Both the position numbers and the translations under genes were made by a program. Positions 53,875 through 64,000 of a stretch of DNA of 64,000 nucleotides are shown here, piece after piece. How positions within the stretch are numbered: the stretch's first letter is position 1; each line of letters begins with the position of its first letter. The notes beneath the pieces are model-generated. The model saw only the letters and a list, made by a program, of their open reading frames with translations. It ran no database searches and was not told the DNA's origin. The stretch covers positions 2,999,501 through 3,063,500 of the forward strand of contig NZ_CP066786.1 of assembly GCF_016598595.1 (NCBI RefSeq), in the 5' to 3' direction. Source of the stretch: Martelella lutilitoris (GTDB lineage: Bacteria > Pseudomonadota > Alphaproteobacteria > Rhizobiales > Rhizobiaceae).

Positions 53875-54501
53875 ATGAACACCCCGCCAAAACGAAGAAC
53901 GCTCGCCCCGGAAGCCCGTCGCAAAGCCATCCTGGACGCCGCCCTTGCCGTGTTTTCCGAAAAGGGTTTCGCCAATGCGCGCATCGAGGACATTGCCCGG
54001 CGCGCCGGAATCGGCAAGGGCACGGTCTATCTCTATTTCCCGGACAAGGAGAGCCTGTTCAAGTCGCTGATCAGCGACGCGCTCGGTCCGCTTCTTACCG
54101 CCGCACACGCGACGCTCGACGAACCGGATCTTGACCCGCGCGAAACGCTCGCGATCTTCTTCGAAATGGTGAAAACCGAAGTGCTCGGGACCGAAAAACG
54201 GGACCTTGTTCTCCTGATGGCGATGGAAATGCGCAATTTCCCCGAGATCGCCGAATTCTATCACGAGAACATCATTCGCTCCGGCCTCGCCCTTATCCTC
54301 GGCGTTCTCGAGAGGGCCGAAAGGCGCGGCGCTTTGCGCTCTTCCAAGGTGCTGAAGGCGCCGCAGGTGATCTTCGCGCCGGCGCTGCTGTCGGTCATCT
54401 GGGATGCGAACTTCGCCCGCTTCGGCGATCTCGACCTCGATGCCGCATTCGGATTCTACCTGGATACCCTGTTCAAGCCAGCCGAAGGGGATACCCCATG
54501 A
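53875..54501 (+). CDS. TetR/AcrR-family repressor (CecR-like position)
   Basis: Regulator of 208 residues: helix-turn-helix at about 10-57 (AILDAALAVFSEKGF, RIEDIARRAGIGKGTVYLYF), then a ligand-binding helical domain. The ATG at 53875 is in frame with a TTG at 53866, which has AAGGA at a better distance, so the start may be up to three codons earlier. Its stop overlaps the start of the HlyD gene (ATGA), forming an operon like E. coli cecR-ybhGFSR. Confidence 0.88.
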   Translation: MNTPPKRRTLAPEARRKAILDAALAVFSEKGFANARIEDIARRAGIGKGTVYLYFPDKESLFKSLISDALGPLLTAAHATLDEPDLDPRETLAIFFEMVKTEVLGTEKRDLVLLMAMEMRNFPEIAEFYHENIIRSGLALILGVLERAERRGALRSSKVLKAPQVIFAPALLSVIWDANFARFGDLDLDAAFGFYLDTLFKPAEGDTP

Positions 54502-55460
54502 AACGCGTTCTCATCGCCGTCATCCTGCTGGCCGTGGCTGCCTCGGCCGGATACTACCTCTTCCGCCCCGAAGAGGACCACGGCTTTCTCGGCTGGGTGG
54601 AGGCCGACGCGCTCTATATCGGCGCCCCCGACACCGCGCGGCTCACCGTACTCACCGTCGAGGAAGGGGACGAGGCGCAGACCGGACAAAGGCTGTTTGC
54701 CCTTGAAGCCGACGTGGAACAGGCCGCCGTCGACACCGCCCGCGCCAACCTGGAAAAGGCAAGGGCCGCCCTGGCGCTCGCCCGGGCGCCGCAGGACAGG
54801 CCGGAACAGCTGGAAGCGCTGCAGGCCTCTCGCAAGGAGGCCGAGGCGGCGCTTGAATACGCGGAAAAGTCGCTGACGCGGGCAAGATCGCTGTTCCGGC
54901 AGGAAAGCGGCACCAAGGCCAATCTCGACAGCGCCGTCAGCGCCTACGCGCAGGCGAAGGCCGCCCTCGACAAGATCAATGCCCAGATCGCGCTCGGCGA
55001 ACTGCCCCAGCGCGACCAGCAGATCGAACAGGCCGAGCAGAGCGTCTCCGCCGCCGGTTCCGACCTTGCCGCAGCCGAAGCCGCGCTGGCCCTCAAGACG
55101 GTTTCGGCCCCGGCCTCGGGCAGCATAGAGGAGGTCTACTACCGAACCGGCGAAGTGGTGCCGGCGGGCCGCCCGGTCGTCGCGCTTCTGCCGCCGCAAA
55201 ACATCAAGATCGAGTTCTTCGTGCCCGAGCGCGAGCGCGCCGCGCTGAAGGTCGGCGACAGGGTGCGCGTTTCCTGCGACGGATGCCGGCCGCAAGACGC
55301 CACGATCTTCTTCATCGCCAAAGACGCCGAATACACCCCTCCCGAGATTTTCTCGCGTGAGGAGCGCGCCAAGATGGTCTACCGGCTGGAGGCGCGGCCT
55401 GAAGACCCCGCGGCGCTTGCCGTCGGCCTTCCCGTCAATGTCACAAGGGAGCGCGACTGA
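54498..55460 (+). CDS. HlyD-family membrane fusion protein (YbhG-like)
   Basis: Periplasmic adaptor of 320 residues. A signal anchor (KRVLIAVILLAVAASAGYYLF) leads to a lipoyl half (GWVEADALYIGAPDTARL), a long coiled coil of about 60-200, the second lipoyl half (VSAPASGSIEEVYYRTGEVV) and a beta-barrel domain. It links an ABC-2 exporter in the inner membrane to an outer-membrane factor. It overlaps the genes on both sides by four and one bases. Confidence 0.9.
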   Translation: MKRVLIAVILLAVAASAGYYLFRPEEDHGFLGWVEADALYIGAPDTARLTVLTVEEGDEAQTGQRLFALEADVEQAAVDTARANLEKARAALALARAPQDRPEQLEALQASRKEAEAALEYAEKSLTRARSLFRQESGTKANLDSAVSAYAQAKAALDKINAQIALGELPQRDQQIEQAEQSVSAAGSDLAAAEAALALKTVSAPASGSIEEVYYRTGEVVPAGRPVVALLPPQNIKIEFFVPERERAALKVGDRVRVSCDGCRPQDATIFFIAKDAEYTPPEIFSREERAKMVYRLEARPEDPAALAVGLPVNVTRERD

Positions 55461-56395
55461 TGGCCACCCAGGACAATGTCATTTCGGTCGAGGGCCTGAC
55501 CAAGAGCTTCGGCGGCCGCACCGTGGTCGACCATCTGACCATGAACGTCCGCAAGGGCACGATCCACGGCTTTCTGGGCCCGAACGGCTCCGGCAAGACC
55601 ACCACCATCCGCATGCTCTGCGGTCTTCTGACGCCGGACAGCGGCTCCGGCACCTGCCTTGGCTACGACATCACCCGCGACGGCGAGCGCCTCAGGCGTC
55701 ACGTCGGCTACATGACCCAGCGTTTCTCGCTCTACGAGGACCTGACGATCCGCGAGAACCTCGATTTCGTCGCCCGGATTCACGGCCTGAGGGACCCGCG
55801 GAAAAAGGTCTCCGACGCCATCGAGCGGCTCGGCCTTGGCGGTCGCGAGAAGCAGCTCGCCGGCAATCTCTCCGGCGGCTGGAAACAGCGGCTCGCGCTC
55901 GGCGCCTGCACGCTTCCCGATCCGGACCTGCTGCTGCTCGACGAACCGACGGCCGGTGTCGACCCCAAGGCGCGGCGCGAATTCTGGGCCGAAATCCATG
56001 CGCTGGCCGCAGACGGTCTCTCGGTTCTGGTCTCCACCCATTATATGGACGAGGCCGAACGCTGCCACGAGATCGCCTATATGGCCTATGGCAAGCTGAT
56101 GGTCACCGGCACGGTGAAGGAGGTGGTGGCCGCCTCGAAGCTCGAAAGCTACCTGATTACCGGCGCCCATGTACATGATCTTCAGGCCGAACTGGAACAG
56201 GCGGACGGCGTCGACCTCGTCGCCCCCTTCGGCTCGTCGCTGCATGTCTGCGGCCATGACAGGGCGGCGCTGGAGCGCGCGGTTCAGCCCTACCGCGACC
56301 GGCCGGATACCGAATGCCGCCGGAGCGAGGCGACGCTGGAGGACGCATTTATCTACATGATGAATGCCTCTAAGGACAATTTCGATGACGGATGA
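55460..56395 (+). CDS. ABC-2 exporter ATP-binding protein (YbhF-like half)
   Basis: ATPase of 311 residues: Walker A GPNGSGKTTT at 41-50, signature LSGGWKQRLALGA, Walker B LLLLDEPTAGVDP and the H-loop in VSTHYMDEAERC. E. coli YbhF fuses two such domains; here there is one. The C-terminal 80 residues lack ATPase motifs. Start overlaps the stop of the HlyD gene by one base, and the permease gene begins inside its end. Confidence 0.92.
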   Translation: MATQDNVISVEGLTKSFGGRTVVDHLTMNVRKGTIHGFLGPNGSGKTTTIRMLCGLLTPDSGSGTCLGYDITRDGERLRRHVGYMTQRFSLYEDLTIRENLDFVARIHGLRDPRKKVSDAIERLGLGGREKQLAGNLSGGWKQRLALGACTLPDPDLLLLDEPTAGVDPKARREFWAEIHALAADGLSVLVSTHYMDEAERCHEIAYMAYGKLMVTGTVKEVVAASKLESYLITGAHVHDLQAELEQADGVDLVAPFGSSLHVCGHDRAALERAVQPYRDRPDTECRRSEATLEDAFIYMMNASKDNFDDG

Positions 56396-57530
56396 GAGAA
56401 AGCAGCGCTTTGCCGCCATCCGCCGCTTCTGGGCGATGACGGTCAAGGAATTCATCCAGATGACCCGCGACCGGCTGACCATGGGCATGATGATCACGCT
56501 GCCGATCATGCAATTGCTGCTGTTCGGCTTTGCCATCAACACGACGCCGCATCATCTGCCCACGGCGGTGATGCTGTCCGAGAGCACCGATGCCTCCCGC
56601 GCCATTCTGGCTTCGATGGAGAACACCGACTTCTTCGATATCACCGGCATCGTCACAAGTGATGAGGACATGGACCGGGGGCTGGAATCGGGCGAGGTTC
56701 TGTTCGTGGTCGAGATCCCGCCGGACTTCGAGCGCGACCTCAGGCGCGGCCTCTCCCCGTCCCTTCTGGTGGCGGCCGACGCGACCGATCCGGTCGCCGC
56801 GTCTTCCGCGCTGGGCGCGCTCTCGGGCGTCGTTTCCACCGCGCTTTCCGGCCTGCACGGCGTCACCATCGCCGCCCCCGGGGAGCCGGCCTTCAACATC
56901 ATCCAGCACCGGCGCTACAATCCGGCGGGCAAGTCGACGCTCAACATCGTGCCCGGCCTGCTCGGCACGATCCTGACGATGACGCTGCTGATCTTCACCG
57001 CCCTTGCCGTCACCCGCGAGATCGAGCGCGGCACGATGGAAAACCTGCTCGCCATGCCCATCCGCCCGATCGAGATCATGATGGGCAAGATCATGCCCTA
57101 TGTCTTCGTCGGAGCGTTTCAGGCGGCGCTGATCATCTCCTCCGGCCTCTTCATCTTCGATGTGCCGATCCTCGGAGATCCGTGGTCGCTGGCGCTTCTG
57201 ACGCTGCTCTTCGTCGTCACCAACCTGTCGATCGGCTACACATTCTCGACGGTTGCCAGGAACCAGCTCCAGGCGGTGCAGATGTCGATGATGTTCTTCC
57301 TGCCGAGCATCCTGCTTTCGGGCTTCATGTTTCCCTTCGACGGTATGCCGCGCTGGGCGCAGTATCTCGGCGAGGCCCTGCCGCTGACGCACTATCTGCG
57401 CATCGTGCGCGCCATCATGCTGAAGGGCGCCGACATCACCGTCCTCGGATTCGACAGCGCCATGCTGGCGGCAATCGCGCTGGTTGCCATCACCATTGCC
57501 GTCAGCCGCTTCAACAAGACGCTCGACTGA
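56385..57530 (+). CDS. ABC-2 type exporter permease (YbhS/R-like)
   Basis: Inner-membrane permease of 381 residues: an N-terminal helix (MMITLPIMQLLLFGFAI), a large periplasmic domain of about 60-190 and five helices in the C-terminal part (GTILTMTLLIFTALAVTREIERGTMENLLAMPIRP, then FFLPSILLSGFMFPFDGMP). It belongs to the drug/efflux ABC-2 group. Only one permease gene is present, whereas E. coli ybhSR has two, so it may form a homodimer. It overlaps the ATPase gene by 11 bases. Confidence 0.92.
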   Translation: MTDERKQRFAAIRRFWAMTVKEFIQMTRDRLTMGMMITLPIMQLLLFGFAINTTPHHLPTAVMLSESTDASRAILASMENTDFFDITGIVTSDEDMDRGLESGEVLFVVEIPPDFERDLRRGLSPSLLVAADATDPVAASSALGALSGVVSTALSGLHGVTIAAPGEPAFNIIQHRRYNPAGKSTLNIVPGLLGTILTMTLLIFTALAVTREIERGTMENLLAMPIRPIEIMMGKIMPYVFVGAFQAALIISSGLFIFDVPILGDPWSLALLTLLFVVTNLSIGYTFSTVARNQLQAVQMSMMFFLPSILLSGFMFPFDGMPRWAQYLGEALPLTHYLRIVRAIMLKGADITVLGFDSAMLAAIALVAITIAVSRFNKTLD

Positions 57531-57538
57531 GCTGCTGA

Positions 57539-59110
57539 TCATGTCTCCCTGCGTTGGCCTTCAGCGGGAAAGGCGCGCGAGAATTCTCGTGCGGGCACCG
57601 GCCGCCCGATCAGGAAGCCCTGGAGGCAGATGTCGGGATGGATGGCAACGAGATGGTCAGCCTGACCTTTGGTTTCCACGCCCTCGCAGATCAGGGTCAC
57701 CTCGAGCGCGGTGGCAAGTTCGCAGACCTTGCTGACGATCACGGCGCCGATCGCCTGCTGGCCGAGCGCCTGGGTGAACATACGGTCGATCTTGATGCCC
57801 GTGATCGGCATGCGGGCGATATAGGCAAGGTTCGAATAGCCCGTGCCGAAATCGTCAATGAGGATTCGGTAGCCGCGCCTGCTGAAGGCCGCCATCGCCT
57901 GTGTCAGACTGTCTTGGCTTGCCGTCGATCGCTCCGTCAGTTCCAGGGCGACCTGGCCGGCGGAAAGCCCATGGGACCGGGTTTCGGTCTCGAGAAAATC
58001 CAGAAACGCCGGGTTTAGTATGTCATCGGAGGCGACATTGATGCTGACATAGAAATCCGGATCGGCCGCAAGGTGCGCCGCCATGTCGGTAAATGCCCGC
58101 CGGACGACGCCGCGGGTGATCCGTCCTATGAACCCGCAGGTCTCCGCGGCAGGTATGAACTGATCGGGCGGCATCAGCGTCCCGTCGAAATCAACCAGCC
58201 TCGCAAGCGCTTCGGCCCCGCACAGTGTGTTGCCGGAAGGTCTGACGATCGGCTGATAATGGACGGTGAGCCGACCGTCATCAAGCGCCCGCTCCAGCTT
58301 CTGCCGCCAGGACCGGCTTTCCCGATAGAGCTTTGCATGCCAGAATCCGAGACACGCGCCGGCCGAAATTCCGCCGACCAGGACAAGCAGAAAATCAAGC
58401 GGCGCCGTCTTCAGAAGGGCGGGCGCGTCATAGGTGGCGACAACGCAGACGTCGGTCTTTTCATTGCAGCGCGAATAGACCCTTCGGCGCGCGATGCGAT
58501 ACCATTCGCTGTTGCTTCCGAGCAAATTCGCCAGCCCTTCGGCATCCCCGAAAGACCGGTAGCTGTAGCCGGCATCGCTGGTCAGGACAAGGGCGGCCAA
58601 CCGCTCGGCGGGGTCTTCGTAGCGCGCGAAGGCGGACGGTTCCGTCATCACGACGCTGTTGCCGAAAGAGGCCATGTCGGCTGCAAGGCCGGCCGGAGCA
58701 ACGCCCCTGGTGTCCTTCCAGAGAAGGGCCGCGTTGACGCCCAGCACCTGTGAAGGCGGCGGCATCTTCGCCGGTTCAGCCAGTTCACCCCATATTCCGG
58801 TGCAGACGAGGTTCCCGTCCCGTATGCGGCCGACATCGGCAAGATAGGGGGCGGCGAAGACGACGCTGCGCATTGCCTCCAGATCTTCTGCGGAACAGGG
58901 CGTATCGTCAGATCGGTCGAGGGCGCGCAATACGGTCAGGCTGGTTTCGGCGACTGAAACCGCGTTTTCAAAGACATCGGAGCCGTAATAGTCGACATAC
59001 CCGTCCGCGTTATGGTTGCGAATGAACTCGGCGATCACCAGCGCACATATCCCGCCCAGACAGATCCAGACAAGACAGATGATCCAGATACTCCGCCGAC
59101 CCGCCTCCAT
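57539..59110 (-). CDS. CSS-motif EAL-domain cyclic-di-GMP phosphodiesterase
   Basis: Membrane protein of 523 residues. Two helices (about 8-30 and 235-258) flank a periplasmic domain with cysteines C72 (PCSAEDLEAM) and C103 (VCTGIWG), the CSS-type redox-sensing arrangement, although the second motif is CT rather than CS. The cytoplasmic EAL domain (about 270-515) keeps the catalytic set: GAEALARL, SINVAS, ALELTERS, DDFGTGYSNL, GIKIDRMF and CEGVETKGQ. It should hydrolyse c-di-GMP in response to periplasmic redox state. The adjacent exporter gene is convergent. Confidence 0.9.
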   Translation of the reverse strand: MEAGRRSIWIICLVWICLGGICALVIAEFIRNHNADGYVDYYGSDVFENAVSVAETSLTVLRALDRSDDTPCSAEDLEAMRSVVFAAPYLADVGRIRDGNLVCTGIWGELAEPAKMPPPSQVLGVNAALLWKDTRGVAPAGLAADMASFGNSVVMTEPSAFARYEDPAERLAALVLTSDAGYSYRSFGDAEGLANLLGSNSEWYRIARRRVYSRCNEKTDVCVVATYDAPALLKTAPLDFLLVLVGGISAGACLGFWHAKLYRESRSWRQKLERALDDGRLTVHYQPIVRPSGNTLCGAEALARLVDFDGTLMPPDQFIPAAETCGFIGRITRGVVRRAFTDMAAHLAADPDFYVSINVASDDILNPAFLDFLETETRSHGLSAGQVALELTERSTASQDSLTQAMAAFSRRGYRILIDDFGTGYSNLAYIARMPITGIKIDRMFTQALGQQAIGAVIVSKVCELATALEVTLICEGVETKGQADHLVAIHPDICLQGFLIGRPVPAREFSRAFPAEGQRRET

Positions 59111-59229
59111 TGTGCTTCCTTTCCGCAGCCGCGCGCGTGAGGAACCTTTTGGGACCTCCCTTCTGAAGCGCGGATCGTCCCGACAATCGCTCCCAGATCG
59201 ACTGCTGACGACAGGACTGCGTAACCAGC

Positions 59230-59249
59230 AAATGCTATCGCTAGCATTT
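59230..59249. promoter_or_regulatory. Inverted repeat upstream of the EAL gene
   Basis: AAATGCTA-TCGC-TAGCATTT, perfect eight-base arms, 120 bases upstream of the EAL gene start and just beyond the rpoC terminator. It may be an operator or the base of a hairpin; nothing identifies the binder. Confidence 0.35.
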
Positions 59250-59262
59250 TAGCAATAAATGT

Positions 59263-59291
59263 GAAAGGCCGCCGAAAATCGGCGGCCTTTC
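59263..59291 (-). terminator. Terminator of rpoC
   Basis: GAAAGGCCGCCGA / TCGGCGGCCTTTC stem with an AAA loop, 46 bases after the rpoC stop. On the minus strand it is followed by ACATTTATTG, so a modest T-rich tail. Confidence 0.85.
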
Positions 59292-59336
59292 ACACGAAAG
59301 CTTGAAAGCGGTCGGGCGGAAGCCCGAAGCCGGAGT

Positions 59337-63545
<4,209 letters not shown>

Positions 63546-63693
63546 GCCTGTCTCCTTGACTGGGCGGCATCGCCCTTGCTGACAGATCATTCCGGCCAAA
63601 CCCCGATGCCGGAACTCATGTCTCTTGAAACGGTGATAGCCGCTAAATGCGGCAAAAATGACACTTTGCGCTTACCATGCGCTCGGTGTCAAA

Positions 63694-63724
63694 GGTGCGC
63701 CCGGCTTTTGGCGGCGGGCGCACC
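63694..63724. other. Stable hairpin in the rpoB-rpoC spacer
   Basis: GGTGCGCCCG / CGGGCGCACC, perfect 10-bp arms with an 11-base loop, 12 bases after the rpoB stop. No U-run follows on the minus strand, so it could be a partial terminator, a processing site or a ribosome-stacking element rather than a full stop. The remaining 148 bases before rpoC hold no gene. Confidence 0.55.
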
Positions 63725-63735
63725 GTGTTCTGATC

Positions 63736-64000
<265 letters not shown>

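Overview
The window is GC-rich chromosomal DNA of an alphaproteobacterium, almost certainly a member of the Hyphomicrobiales (Rhizobiales) near the Rhizobiaceae. Supporting signs are a 1402-residue RpoC, DUF1192 and DUF1465/RcdA genes side by side, a Rhizobium etli-type asparaginase, a group III truncated haemoglobin, a RirA-type iron box, CtrA-type TTAA-N7-TTAA boxes and three kinds of short palindromic intergenic repeat common in rhizobia. Martelella-like relatives are possible, but the sequence alone does not fix the genus. No rRNA, tRNA, CRISPR array, transposase or phage structural gene was seen.

Layout. 1-7122: a polycistron for uptake and use of a probably sulfated sugar (binding protein, two permeases, ATPase, PfkB kinase, sulfatase). 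7136-10258: a cysteine-containing SufR/COG2345-type regulator, a TPR protein, a flavin reductase, Fe-type superoxide dismutase and a truncated haemoglobin, with one palindrome shared by the regulator and SOD promoters. 10259-11990: an AT-richer islet holding an XRE regulator, an ImmA/IrrE peptidase and two tiny divergent genes around a 44-bp palindrome. 12016-26738: housekeeping genes (parC, aspS, rnd, ruvCAB, a CPA antiporter, pgk), an SDR/AraC pair and a 52-residue membrane protein. 26941-29203: an MFS carrier, DUF1192 and rcdA, with two CtrA-type boxes and a possible small RNA. 29477-39190: a TonB receptor with an iron box, a tyrosine phosphatase, LysR/mmsA, TPP-riboswitch-controlled thiM-thiD, two c-type cytochromes and a GNAT enzyme. 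39388-46580: MerR/cation efflux, a class IV aminotransferase, ohr/ohrR, asparaginase, a quinone reductase, HdeD and a FocA channel behind an FNR/FixK box. 46756-59110: a GST, a CLC antiporter, APS reductase, a LacI regulator, a ferredoxin-reductase-like flavoprotein, an orphan TRAP binding protein, a TetR-HlyD-ABC exporter operon and a CSS-EAL phosphodiesterase. 59337-64000: rpoC and the end of rpoB.

Much of the accessory content concerns redox, iron and low-oxygen physiology. Regulation can often be read from the DNA: a RirA-like box, an OhrR operator, an FNR/FixK box, a MerR promoter with a 19-bp spacer, a THI element with a start-site-sequestering hairpin, and a TetR palindrome.

The most novel items are the proposed SufR-like regulon operator, the XRE-ImmA/small-protein cassette with its 44-bp palindrome and 10-bp flanking direct repeat, and the CtrA boxes in front of rcdA with a possible small RNA between them. 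Start codons were revised from the longest reading frame wherever a ribosome binding site, family length or promoter position argued for it.
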